64,000 nt of DNA from Dermanyssus gallinae (Eukaryota; Arthropoda; Arachnida; Mesostigmata; Dermanyssidae): positions 149,501 through 213,500 of the forward strand of contig QVRM01003920.1 in NCBI GenBank assembly GCA_003439945.1. Reading direction: 5' to 3'. Below the pieces are notes generated by a model that was given only the letters and a program-made list of their open reading frames with translations, was not told the DNA's origin and searched no databases. Of the stretch, positions 22,736-33,093 are shown piece by piece (the first letter of the stretch is position 1; each line of letters begins with the position of its first letter). Position numbers and translations under genes: made by a program.

Positions 22736-22825
22736 GGATAATTATTATCACATTTTTTTTCACTTATATTGAATATTCATATAGCATTGATAATTATACT
22801 ATTGTTAGCTGCTTTCGGCTTGTCT
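22735..22825. repeat. Dispersed repeat shared with 57890-57990
   Basis: CACTTATATTGAATATTCATATAGCATTGATAATTATAC and the following AGCTGCT(T)TCGGC align with 57910-57980 (CTTATATTAAGTATGCATATAACATAGATAATTATAC, then CAGCTGCTCGCGGC). The 57.9 kb copy lies directly 3' of a minus-strand ORF2 remnant, so both may be the 3' UTR of one element family. Confidence 0.55.
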
Positions 22826-23239
22826 TTCTGTGAATAACACCTTGGCATAGTCGATGACATACGACCTTTTACATATGTATAAACAAATTCGCCTATCATT
22901 TCTTAACATTGTATGACTCTCCTTAACTGATTGTAAGATGTTTGGATGCTGTCTTAAATAAAAAGAAGCAATTCGTTAATTGACCAATAATCTCACATCG
23001 CCGACAAAGTAAACTGGAAGTGCGGAATTCAGTATATTTGAGGCCGCGTCGGTGCTTAGCTGATTTTTTTCGGAGTGACGCTAATAGGATTACTGGAGCA
23101 TTCCGGATTTCGTAACTAATTTTTAGATAAACAAATACTAGTGCCCTTTCAATGCATTTAAGTTTGAGTAAAATCTAAGGATGTTTTTGTCTACTATAGA
23201 AAACAAAATGCAAGTGGCAGTCTTCTAGTTCAGTTAGCA
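22826..23239. other. No recognised gene
   Basis: AT-rich sequence between the dispersed repeat and the 3' end of the RLE-like remnant. Nothing diagnostic. Confidence 0.4.
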
Positions 23240-24349
23240 TTTATTCAATGTAATCAATCATTCAAGGTGGGAACATGACATTTGAGTCCCTGCGAACGTG
23301 TGCACCGTTACGGGGGGTCCAGTGTAGGGACCAGCCATTTCTGGAGAGTGCCCCGAACCGAGGCCGCATTGCCCCGTTGCACATCCAGCGACAGGCGCTG
23401 TCTGACAAAATCACCCGCTCGTTTGTCTCCGCTGGCTAGAATCAGGCGTTTCCCGACCTTTTGTAGCAAACTTCGAGTGGATGGACCGGGCCCGCCAAGA
23501 GTCTCGAAGGCAAAGGGATAAAACTTGTACGGGTACCCGATGTTCTGGTACTTTCTAACCTTGTTTGCCTCGGCGAGAGCCGAAGCATGACTAGCTCGGG
23601 CCGCGCCAGCACTGGCCATTGAAGGGGCTAATGAGTCAGTAACTGTCGCGTCCCAAACCAGCATGCATCCGCTCTCGAATGGAGTTAAGGTCAGCCCGTC
23701 AGGTCTCTTGCCGCCCTCCCTGTCTAGCCCGACGGGTTCAAGGACGCACGGTAGACCACTGGATCGTAAAGCTCGACTGAAGGTTTCATTCAGGGCTTGG
23801 TGTCTTGCTCGCCTACCTGCGCTGACGATACAGGACAGCCCGTGGCGTCCGTCTGGCCCAACGACGTCTCCGCAGACGCAGGTATGAGTGTATACAATGT
23901 CTGTTCCCAAACAAAGTCCAACGGCAATCCTTACCGACTCATCATCTAACAGGGTCCCGATCCGGGTTCAGCAACGCCTCCACTGTAGCTAGCATGCTGT
24001 CGTTAAGTCGTTCAAGAAGTCCGGAAGCCAGTGAACAATCTGCACCTCAAAACAAGTGGTTAAGACGTAGGGCCGAAAAGGAGGATCTCAGAAGAAAGAG
24101 GCCTCGATGAGAACCCACCAAGTGAATGCGTGACATTGCATCTTCTAGCTTGGCCAGCCACCTCTCGAAAGCAGCCGGAACTCCTTGCGGGAAAAAAGGT
24201 ACGCCCAGCAACTCTAAATCCGTGCCGACGGTCCTGCACCCTGGGAGAGCCTCCAGCACTTCAGAGTCCGCAGCACCTCCTACAGCATAGACCTCACACT
24301 TCGCAGAGTTTAGAGAGTTAGCATTCGTTTTTGGTCTGTCCTTATGCAT
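23240..24349 (-). pseudogene. RLE-type non-LTR retrotransposon remnant: RT thumb plus restriction-like endonuclease-like C-terminus
   Basis: On the minus strand, 24349-24047 encodes the post-palm RT region (LNSAKCEVYAVGG, LELLGVPF, RIHLVGSHRGLFLLRSSFS). After a junction near 23946 comes DDESVRIAVGLCLGTDIV and the C-terminal domain (200 codons from 23910 to stop 23308). From the codon at 23910, it has Cys11-X-Cys13-X9-His23-X3-Cys27, RRARH (33-37), LEP (57-59), RPD (69-71) and, 15 residues later, WDATV with Asp87. This order (Cys/His cluster, RxxRH, EP, RPD...D) matches that known for the RLE of R2-type elements. The region between LLNPDRD and DDESVR is missing compared with the copy at 45.83 kb, so there is an internal deletion. 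A GAATAAA is present near the 3' end (23245-23251). Confidence 0.7.
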
Positions 24350-24703
24350 GGCTGTTACAGCTATTGCTTTTATTTGTCTGAGCGTATGCCTTGATTAAAA
24401 CATTCAACCAAGTTCAGAATCACTATAGTGGACGGGGTTAAACTGCGTGTAAAAGGTTTTAGTATATCGCATCATGACACTTCGTGACACCATACTATAT
24501 TTGCTTTGAGTTTGCTTTATTTGTTTATCAGGGGTCTAATATATATATTCCCTTAAGTTATATAATAGGATATCAGAATATGATATTATTACTTAATAGG
24601 ATACGTTATTATTACACGTTTCTTTTATTATAAATGTAATTAAAACGTTTTCTCTCGAATCGCAAAAGTAGTTTGCGAATTCTTGCATGCCTTTTCCAAG
24701 TGT

Positions 24704-24741
24704 CTCCTTCATCCCTGATTCTACCAGCAGGGATGAAGGAG
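24704..24741. repeat. Perfect 14-bp stem hairpin
   Basis: CTCCTTCATCCCTG (24704-24717) pairs exactly with CAGGGATGAAGGAG (24728-24741) around a 10-nt loop. It lies just left of the truncated ORF1 copy at 24780. Confidence 0.85.
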
Positions 24742-24779
24742 GTAAAAAATAATAAGCAAAGTATCAGTGGTGATCTATC

Positions 24780-25560
24780 ACATTCTCTCGATCAGCTCCA
24801 TCATAGTTGCCAATTTGCACAAAAGCGGATTTTATTTGTTTTTCCTTCTCGAGTTTTAGTCCGGATCCAGCATGGTACACTACTTCTAGCTGATCGCCCT
24901 GTTCCTGGTTCGGCTGAACGCCTTAGTCTTTGTCCGGCTGAGCGCCCTGTTCTTGTCCGAACTGAACGCCTTGCTCTTTGTTTGACTCCCTACGCGGAGG
25001 GATACGACTTACAACATATATTGACTTTTCAAGAAGCATTCTAAGCTAAAACAAAAGTCGAGTAAAAGCACACCCAAACTTCGAAGTCGAGAAGATATTG
25101 TTAGAAGCTGGCATGTTAGCTGCAGTCCCATTGGCCTAAATACGACTGTACTAATCCTCTTGGCCTAAATACGACGGTACTAATACTGCCGGCCCAAGGA
25201 TGACTAGGTGCTGTTGATAATAATAACCCATAGCTACAATGCCAACGACACGAACGAGGGGGGCTGTGATGATGGCACTTTGCAGCAACGCTGGCAAAGC
25301 GGCTGCCAGCGTCACCCGGAGTGATGGCAGTTGCCAAGAGACGATGACAATCGTCCCGTACGCCCCTACGACAACTCCAGCACTACCTGTACCACACAGC
25401 TGGCTCTCTCGTAGTCAAGCAACTCTCATATGAAGGGTCTTGTGGTTAGATCACAGATGAGAGTCACCTACGATTCGAGTAGCATAGGTGCACTAGACAG
25501 CTGTCTGATGGGATAACAACGGAGACTGGGTTGAAAATGACGCTGTACTAAGATTTAACG
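24780..25560 (-). mobile_element. Second, divergent copy of the R1-like ORF1 start and 5' region
   Basis: 24787-24900 matches 2407-2525 (TCGATCAGC..CCATCAT, GCCAATT.GCACAAAAG.GGAT, CTCATCGCC/CTGATCGCC, TGTTCCT), that is, the N-terminal part of ORF1. 25378-25556 matches the ORF1 upstream region 2590-2776. Between them lies about 320 bp with no counterpart, including a degenerate expansion of TTCGGCTGAACGCC-like units (24907-24985) and a 29-bp tandem repeat (25131-25188). ORF1 is not open here. The copy lacks everything downstream of the N-terminal coiled coil. Confidence 0.65.
25131..25188. repeat. 29-bp tandem repeat, two copies
   Basis: The unit begins TTGGCCTAAATACGAC and continues (T/G)GTACTAATCCTC or ACTGCC; the two copies are adjacent. 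Confidence 0.8.
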
Positions 25561-26100
25561 TTATTTTTTAGATAATCTATGTATAGCAGCCTTTGCGGGT
25601 GTGTTCTCCATCTAACTTTATGCTAACCGCTGCACAAACAACAGCGGGTTATCTCTTAGCCGAGCTTTCTCAGCCCGAGAAGCGTGATTCGTAAGTGTCT
25701 TAAGCCGCATTTGAACAAAATCGAAGCGAGTAAACACTTATTTCAGAAACCCAGACAGCTGAGAAGACAATTGAGCTTTTGGGCATAAAGTCCCCCGGGC
25801 ATACACATTCTTCAGGATCTTGCGATTTACCGCCGTTTTTAGAGAGTCATACACTTATAATACTTATAATAAGTATAATACCGTGAAAGGACTTAATATC
25901 AACATTGTGGCGTGCCATAATATAAATGAACACGATTTATGGGAAATGTGCTGAAAAATAGGATGTCCCGTACACAGCTCGTAAAAACTGAAAAAAATCT
26001 CCGCCACACTCACACTCATTAGGAGCGGCAATATCTGTACTTTCAAAATACTTTATGATTTTTCGAACACCCTATATATACGTTTTATGTGTTTCGAACA
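25561..26100. other. No recognised gene
   Basis: Short palindromic ACTTATAATAAGT-like sequence at 25858-25880. Otherwise nothing seen. Confidence 0.4.
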
Positions 26101-26101
<1 letters not shown>

Positions 26102-26176
<75 letters not shown>

Positions 26177-26228
26177 GGGGGTAGAGAAGGAGAATCTCGG
26201 CGGTCGGCCGAGATAGAGCTTATAATCG

Positions 26229-26299
<71 letters not shown>

Positions 26300-26300
26300 C
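26102..26300. repeat. Compound (AT)n-(AG)n-(AT)n microsatellite
   Basis: (AT)n at 26102-26139, (AG)n at 26140-26171, a 60-bp unique spacer, then (AT)n at about 26231-26293. Confidence 0.95.
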
Positions 26301-26399
26301 ATATATATTAAAGGAAATAGTGGAACCGCACCTAAACTGTGCTGCTTTCCAGGTAATTGTCGTACGTATCAAAGTTTGACAGCAGAGCTTGGTGAAGCG

Positions 26400-27480
26400 G
26401 AAGATATTAACTATCCCAGTCCATGGTGGCCGTAATGAAATAGCGCCCGACGGTGAGAGCGAGTGAGCAGCGACGGAGATAGCGTGGATGAATACGCCGC
26501 ATGCACACGAGACTCGGTTAGAACAGCCAGCCAGCCAGTTAGATAGGTAGATAGATATATCGGTAACTAGGTAGGTAGTTATAGAGAGAAAAAGCGCGCG
26601 CGCGCGCGAGAGAGAGACAGAGAGAGAGAGACGAAGGCAGGTCCGCCTCTCAAACGCACTCTCCGACCAGGCAACGAGCTCCCTCCCTCCCTCCCTCCGT
26701 CTTCATGCAAATCTGGCCAAAATGTGGAAACATAGCCGAGACCGACACAGGGCAGTCTCTCACTATGTAATGTGCGATGCGGCGTGTAGTAGCGGCGTCG
26801 ATGGCCGGCTCGAGAACAGCAGTAGTAGTCGTCGTAGTAGTAGTAGTAGTAGGCCTTTGGTCGCCTCAGACTCGCCGTAGCTGCAGTAGAACCCGGACGG
26901 AACGGCCCCGGCGACACGCGCCAGCAAAAGATGAACAGCGGGCGTCACGGCGGCTGCTGCTGCTACGTTGAACAGTTTTGCTTGCCTCCACCCGCTTCGT
27001 GGACAGCAGGCAGGCAGGAAGACAGACAGACAGACAACCAACCAACCAACCGGCGCCGGTCGAGGACAAGCTCGACTCGATCACCTCAGTCAGAACAAGC
27101 GCATAATCACGTGTCGCGGGCGAGTGAACAATAGGATGGCACAGAACGACGGGGAAGAGGAGGAAGAAGAAGAAGGACAACGGAACGGACGAGATATCGG
27201 CGGATACGAGAAACAACGGGAGGAGGGAAAACGCGAGCGCACGTGGCTGTTCCCGTGACGTGGCTGTTCCCGTGATCCCCATAGTGCAGCAGAAGAAGCA
27301 GGAGAAGCGGCGGCAGCAGCAATTGTCGCGGTGTGGAAACAGTAACACCTGAAGATAGATAGGTAAGCGATGGTGATGGCGGGGGACTCCGAGGCTACCT
27401 CAAGGTCATCGAAGGTCACTGTTGTTATCGTCGGGGCGAACGAGGAAGAACGATGAGGACGCTCCTCCTTGGAAACCGGT
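26400..27480. other. CpG-rich, low-complexity region; possible host promoter/first exon
   Basis: Rich in CpG, with GCGCGC (26597-26607), CCCT repeats (26681-26698), GTAGTA (26819-26851), GGAAGA/GAAGAA (27150-27175) and a duplicated 18-bp unit CGTGGCTGTTCCCGTGA (27241-27274). AG|GTAAGC at 27361-27366 could be a plus-strand splice donor. Long open frames occur in several frames of the minus strand (for example 26866-27348), but their low complexity gives no support for translation. The contrast with the AT-rich flanks suggests a promoter or first-exon region; this is inference. Confidence 0.35.
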
Positions 27481-28344
27481 GAGACGTCAACGATCGATCA
27501 GTTACCACTTACGACAGCATGCATTTTAATGCTGCCGGACCCGGAAGAGCAAAGTGCAGATGCAGACATTGAAACATGCGATGGTGAATCGCGACCGTGT
27601 CGTAGCATGTCGTGTCGTCCGTATCTCCCTCCATCTACTTGCCTTACTCGGGGCTCCTGTAGTCCTCAACTTCCGCCCCCGATCCGCATGCATGCGATCA
27701 ATCGACGCAGATCATAATAACTTGCTTGTCATTATAGAGGTCGACCGTTAGCCGACCTGTCTGTTTTAGCATCAGTAGTTATTGCCGTCCTTGTCGTCGT
27801 TGTTTTTGTTGTCATCTTCGTTGTTGTTGTTCTTGTTGTTGCTGTTCTTGTTGTTGCTGCCGTCGGTATTGTTGTAGAATAGCTGTAGCAGAGTAAGCTA
27901 ATCAGTCATGCTGCAGCGTCACTGAGCGAATAAATGCAGGAAAGAGAATATCAAAGTGTTGCTTGCTTCATTGTATTCGTCACATAGAGCCCCTGTCGAC
28001 CTATCTTGTTTCGGTGACCTTCCGATCAAGTACTCTCGGCATAACGTAGGCTTTAGGAGCCTTGCCGAACAACTGAACTGTTCACAACTTACAGTGTCTA
28101 TATATATATATATATACATATAACACAGTTTTGAATCTGCAACCAACAAGTACGCACGATATTAGGCGTCCGTACTAAGGACGTCAGGCTGGAGCGCAAG
28201 TGCTCTCGTCGACAAGGACATTGCTAATTAGGCGCGCTGACCTCTAGGACCACAGTGACATAAAGACAGTTACATGATACATGCAAGCTACCTTGACATC
28301 CCGTGTTTTCTCTCTTTCTGGCAGTAACACATTCGTGTTACCTC

Positions 28345-28390
<46 letters not shown>
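27481..28390. other. No recognised gene; TTG tract and microsatellites
   Basis: GTT/TTG-rich tract at 27795-27862, (AT)n at 28097-28116, and (AT)n plus (AG)n at 28346-28388. Confidence 0.45.
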
Positions 28391-28391
<1 letters not shown>

Positions 28392-28589
28392 AGAAGTGGG
28401 CTAAAGGCGGGACAGCCTTGCGATGTCTACTCTGCACTTAGGGTTAGCTTCCCTTAGCAAAGCTTTGTCTCATCGCTCTATATATATATATATATACACG
28501 AGACAAAGCTTTGCTAAGGGAAGCTAGTATAAACCTAAGTGCAGCGTAGACATTGCTGACTGAGAAGTCCCGTCTATGGCCCACTTCTC
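28391..28589. repeat. Long palindrome (foldback) with (AT)n at its centre
   Basis: The left arm 28391-28471 and right arm 28500-28589 are reverse complements with few differences. GAGAAGTGGGC at the outer end pairs with GCCCACTTCTC, and AGCTTCCCTTAGCAAAGCTTTGTCTC at the inner end pairs exactly. The centre (28472-28499) is mostly (AT)n. It could be a small foldback/MITE-like element, a structured RNA or a replication-slippage palindrome. No terminal duplication was found. Confidence 0.85.
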
Positions 28590-28982
28590 TTTACGCTCAT
28601 ATGATGTCTGTCACTTCGAACTCAACGACTCAATGGCTGGCACTATTACTCCACTATTACTTGGCCCTCGGCCGTTCTGAGTTTGTAGTCGTCTGGTTCA
28701 ACCTTCCGGGGACGTTACTGGCCGGTTTGCTGGAACTCGCTGAAACGCTGTCTGAGGCCTCATTGAGGTTAGCCTCTTATCTGTTGTCGAGAGGAGTAAG
28801 TAGTTCGCTGTCCTGCGCTCATTCGCTCAATTGAGTCCGCAACCAAGCGCAAATCTAATTACGTCCATCTGCGTCTTCCCGGTCCTCATCACCGTAGCGA
28901 ACTAAGGCCCGGCCACAAGGAATTACCTGGAGATACATTCCTGCCTTTATATATTCTATGTTATCTTGTTCTTGGTGTGGGC

Positions 28983-29027
<45 letters not shown>

Positions 29028-29397
29028 CACGATTATTTATTCAAGTCCACGTTTAAATCGGCGGACATTAACACCATTAAAAAGAAAAATAAATGCACTA
29101 GGGAAAAACTTAAAGTTTCACACTGTGTTTGGCCACGCGATGCTTGCAGAAGTGGCATAACTGTAGGATTTTTCTGTGATAACAAATACTTCTTCTACAA
29201 CATATTATTGATACATTGTTGTTATTCTTCATATCATATTCTTATACAATAACTGACTAAGTATATCTATTGACATTTTCTGTATATTATTCACACACCC
29301 TTTAGCAGGGGGGCTTTATTGAGATCACAGAAGAAGGTTATCGCAAGTCGGCCTTCAGGCGGCGGGGTTGTACATGGTTAAGCTTACGGACTAAGCG
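28590..29397. other. No recognised gene; (AT)n at 28983-29024
   Basis: A 93-codon plus frame (28553-28834) is leucine-rich but starts inside the right arm of the palindrome and has no domain. The (AT)n tract has about 20 units. Confidence 0.4.
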
Positions 29398-29671
29398 CTA
29401 TGCAAACATTTTGTTAACAATCGCTTTCCTGGCAATCATTTTAGCCTGGAGATTGATTCTCGAGCGAGTGTTTGTAGTATTCATGTTAAAAAATCTCCCT
29501 GCTTGCTCGGGCCGTTTACATATGCGAGTAAACGTGCGTATGTCAATTCTATCTAACATTTCAACAATATTGTCGCATTTAACATCGTTTTCGCTAATGT
29601 TACAACGATATGCAACACGTTTAACAAACTTTTTATGAATACCGGCCAGTATCTTTTTATCACGAGAATAA

Positions 29672-29672
<1 letters not shown>
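29398..29672 (-). pseudogene. Possible non-LTR ORF2 C-terminal remnant (CR1/Jockey-like)
   Basis: A minus-strand frame right of an (AT)n tract reads DKKILAGIHKKFVKRVAYRC, then IVEMLDRIDIRTFTRICKR, then RFFNMNTTNTRSRINLQAKM. It resembles the post-RT tail of CR1/Jockey-type ORF2 (LExIQxxFTKRI, YxeRLxxLxLxsLexRR, then RxxxxKL). Similarity is at pattern level only. The (AT)n tract at 29674-29702 cuts off the 5' side. Codons past the tract belong to no recognised domain. Confidence 0.45.

Positions 29673-29673
<1 letters not shown>

Positions 29674-29702
<29 letters not shown>
29674..29702. repeat. (AT)n microsatellite
   Basis: About 14 AT units, bordering the ORF2-like remnant. Confidence 0.95.
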
Positions 29703-29706
<4 letters not shown>

Positions 29707-29819
29707 GATAGTTCTGAATATGTGTGTTGATCTGATTTTAGGTGTAATTAAGACAAGACAAATGAATAAAATCAATATAAAAAGACTATTAACTGTTTCA
29801 TTGCCAAACGGCAACAAAA

Positions 29820-30477
29820 TGGCAACTAAATTTCATTATTACTCAATCACTTAGTTGTGATACCAAAGGTTCAAAACGCCCAGAAGCCGCGACGACTAAA
29901 GAAAACATCACAAAAATTTACGATCAAGTATATAGGCAACTGATGATTTAAAACATGTGAATCCGCTGAGATTGTAGAATTATTTATATATCGTGCCCAC
30001 ACGATATCACGCGAAGGCTTGAGTGTAGAAAAGCGTGGGATGTCCCGTGTGTCAACAGTCGATTATATGAATCACTTGAATAAGCTTACGCTGAAATAAT
30101 AATCATTTGTAAAGTATTTGAGCATGTGCACAGGCCCCTAAACTAAGTTGTTGAGATGCGTCAGCTGCTGCTGATAAAACATACAAAAATGTCTACGAGC
30201 ATACAAAGCAACAGTCTAAACAGTAAGTGCAAGCGGATCAAATTGTTCAGAAAAAAGCGAAAAAACTCTAGCAACGTGAAAAATTACGTTCTTGTTTTAA
30301 AACTTTGCGTTTGGAACAATCACAGAAAGCATAAAAAGAGCGGAGCAATTATCAGTATGTAGAAACAGCAAACTCGGGAATAATAGATATCTCTTGGTAT
30401 AAATGCTGTATCCAACGAAATAAAGATATTTGAGTGTATTTTTTACAAGTGTTGGCAGAGAGATTCTTAACGCGCAT
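29820..30477. other. No recognised gene
   Basis: AT-rich. A 68-codon lysine-rich plus frame (30156-30362) has no domain. Confidence 0.4.
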
Positions 30478-30490
30478 ATGTATTCAATGT

Positions 30491-30757
30491 TTTTTTTTTT
30501 TATTTTCCGTAATGCAATTGTCCGTGTACGGATTTTTCATGTCATGGCTAAGTTTACTCCCTTCCGGCATTTACCTTGTCTAAATTGGAAACCATGCAAA
30601 CCAATTTAAGAGTGGCCGGTCTGGGTCTCGAACCCAGTCCTCCCGAATACAAGGCAAAGGCTTTGCCACTAAGCCACCTTGCTCGGTATGTAACATGTAA
30701 GTAATGTAACATTGACTATGTACCTAACAATGGTGATTTTATTAAATGAATGTAAGA
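30491..30757 (-). mobile_element. tRNA-derived SINE (family 1), 13-bp target duplication
   Basis: On the minus strand a tRNA-like head spans about 30690-30615: A box TGGCTTAGTGG, then GCCTTGTATTCGGGAGGAC and B box GGTTCGAGACC. A family body follows (CCAATTTAAGAGTGGCC, AAATTGGAAACCATG), ending in an A tail (T run from 30491 on plus). Flanks ATGTATTCAATGT at 30478-30490 and 30758-30770 are identical, a 13-bp target duplication. About 67 bp 5' of the tRNA head lie inside the duplication, so the insertion includes extra 5' sequence. The second copy is at 37705-37841. Confidence 0.82.
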
Positions 30758-31027
30758 ATGTATTCAATGTAACCGCTGTTTGCATGAATCACCCATTCGA
30801 GGGGTAAACCGCTAACGTGCATCTTGCAAAATCTGCATATCAATATCTGCAACTGCCTGCTGAATGTAGGCGTGTCAATGTAAAGTTGTTATGTCGAATT
30901 ATGTTAAACTCTTGCTGAATAACGACCTACATGTAGCAATCCAGAGAATTGACATCTAGACTGCCAGGGTACCAAGAGTGCTTATCCCAGCACATACTCA
31001 TATACTTTGCCGGCCGCCGGTCTTGCA

Positions 31028-31342
31028 CTAAACGGCTGCTATGAGCGGGTGGGCCCGCTCCTGCTGAAACATTAACAATTTTGCGACTACGGTGAATATT
31101 TCTTCATTCGAGAAAAATCGAGCACGGTTTGCTGCTTTGTTTTGGGGTAAACCCAGGAGCGCCCGACATCGAGCAGGTCTGTTTGCTCTATTGGCATCAG
31201 AGAGAATCTGTCTCCGTTTTATGGTGTAAGACCGATGCTTAAGGTCCTCGTGAACAATTTGACGATTGGTTCGCGATAATGCCTCAAATTGGAGCTTCAA
31301 TCGCGCATCAAAGCATGAGAATCGTTCAATGTGCAATTTCAC
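31028..31342 (-). pseudogene. Mariner/Tc1-superfamily transposase fragment, first catalytic Asp lost
   Basis: A 104-codon minus frame. Residues 28-63 (QIVHEDLKHRSYTIKRRQ, then RANRPARCRALL) match the segment between the DNA-binding and catalytic domains of IS630-Tc1-mariner transposases. FFSNEEIFTV at 76-85 is the FSDEKxFTV motif, in which the first catalytic Asp is replaced by Asn79. The frame then leaves the family, and the other two acidic residues are not found nearby. The N-terminal HTH region is also degraded. This is a dead fragment; no terminal inverted repeats were located. Confidence 0.72.
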
Positions 31343-32769
31343 GGAACCTCACAGTTCTGGAGTTCTTCTGCAACGCACTATATCGTGAGTCTTTCGCTCG
31401 GCTGTGTAGGAACCCAGTTCTGCTTGTTCCGCAGCGTACAATAAATGACCTTTGCTGAAGTTCTCAAGACGCAGTTGGTCGGCCGGCCACGAATAGTGTT
31501 TGTTTGTGTTGTACTTAACACACTCTACCTACTTGGCCACCGTATATGAGAAGCAAAGCTGTAAAGATACGATCGATTGCACCATGCTTCCTTCCACTTT
31601 GATAGTACAAGCTATCAGGGCATCGTGAACGAACAAAGTAAAGTGGTAGTTTTGAATAAATTGTCATATACTTTTTATCCGATCCATTTTGTTATGCAAG
31701 TTGTAAAGTTTCGCTCTTGGACGCCGCATATAAATACCTTTATATAAAAACACAAATACGCTTGGCGTTTTTAGTTTTACAAACTCATATTTGGCAAATT
31801 GCTATGTTGTTTTTTCATGGACAACATTAGCAGAAGGAGTCTATAAGTACAGTGGCACGTGTGCAGGCTTTGGAAATTAATGTATTTTTGGGCGTACGAC
31901 AAACAGAAGTAAAATAAAACTGCTATTAGCCTTTCTTTACGACAAGACATCAGGTCACTGTTACCGATACAACGTACTGAGCTGACAGATACATCGTTTT
32001 TCACCTCCGTACGAGCAATGTAGTTTTTTAACGCTAACGCTTCTACTGAGCAGAGTAGTAAAAATACAGGGATGTTGTAGCAAAATGGACGTACAGTCCT
32101 CATGATTCAAATCTTTCTTGGGATGACAATAGAGCGATCAACCCTATATTATCTATTCCTATGCTCATATTAGTGCACACGCTATGTAATAACCAGCGCC
32201 ACACTATTGCATACATGCACTTCGCTCTATCTTAACTAAGGCTTAAAATTGCAATAAGGTCGAGGTTATTGGATGTTTATTCCACAGTTTAAATAATGTC
32301 GAACATGATCACGATTATTGAAGTTTTTTCGTTCTTTTACTAAACCTACCTTTGGTAGGTAGACATAGGTCATAAATGCATTGAAACATCTATTATACTC
32401 ACTAGTCAAGCTGCTTAGTGAGGATATCTTCGACCAGTTTGCAGCCGGTTTCTTAACCTGTAAGCTAGCTACCAGAGCTTTACGCGTTCGCTCAGTAATA
32501 TAAACCGTAAATGATTGGCCGGATGAGGACAGAGAGAGAGAGCCAGAGGTATACAGAATTGTTCAAGTACTCTAGACGGCCTGTTTTCCGACATTTCATA
32601 GCTTTGGTCTTATTGATGTTAGTTTTATTATGGTTTATTAACACCCAGGTTGGGTAAAATGATAAACATATACATCATTGATGTTAATTTAAAGTCCAAC
32701 AAGGCGCGGTGGTTGGCAAGCACTATTGATTCGGCCAGTGTGAATAAGATTACATTTCGCGGGGCTCTG
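31343..32769. other. No recognised gene
   Basis: Mixed AT-rich sequence. A 108-codon minus frame (31777-32103) has a hydrophobic N-terminus but no recognisable domain; I give it no function. Confidence 0.4.
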
Positions 32770-33093
32770 TCAAACGCAGATTAAAAACTCACAAATACGG
32801 AGTATAAAAGCAAGCTTTTCTGTTTTGTCTTTGTCACATTCCAAAGGATTTCCCGTGGTGTTTGGCAGACATCTAGATTTCCTTTGCCCTAATCGGATAA
32901 CTGGTAGTCGCTGAAGATAGTGACTGATAGCGCTCTGCCAGTTATCGAGAGTGGGGTCGCTTCGTATGCACTTGTTGACGAGCAAAGTCCAACAGGGCGT
33001 TAGAATCATTGCTTCCTTAAGGCGTTCGTGGCGAATGTGATCAGGCTCTGTTGCGCGGTTTGAGCGAGGTCTTTCAGTGACTGTGAATGACAA
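32770..33093 (-). pseudogene. Reverse transcriptase fragment (motifs 1-2) of a non-LTR element
   Basis: The 107-codon minus frame contains RATEPDHIRHERLKEAM, equivalent to the KAPGPDxIxxExLK motif at the start of the RT domain, then LVNKCIRSDPTLDNWQSAIS (LxNxxLxxGxxPxxWxxAxI), with LNKCIRS-type spacing as in non-LTR RTs. After this the frame resembles the region leading to RPISL but is damaged. It has no catalytic motif, so it is a truncated or dead copy. Clade not resolved. Confidence 0.7.
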
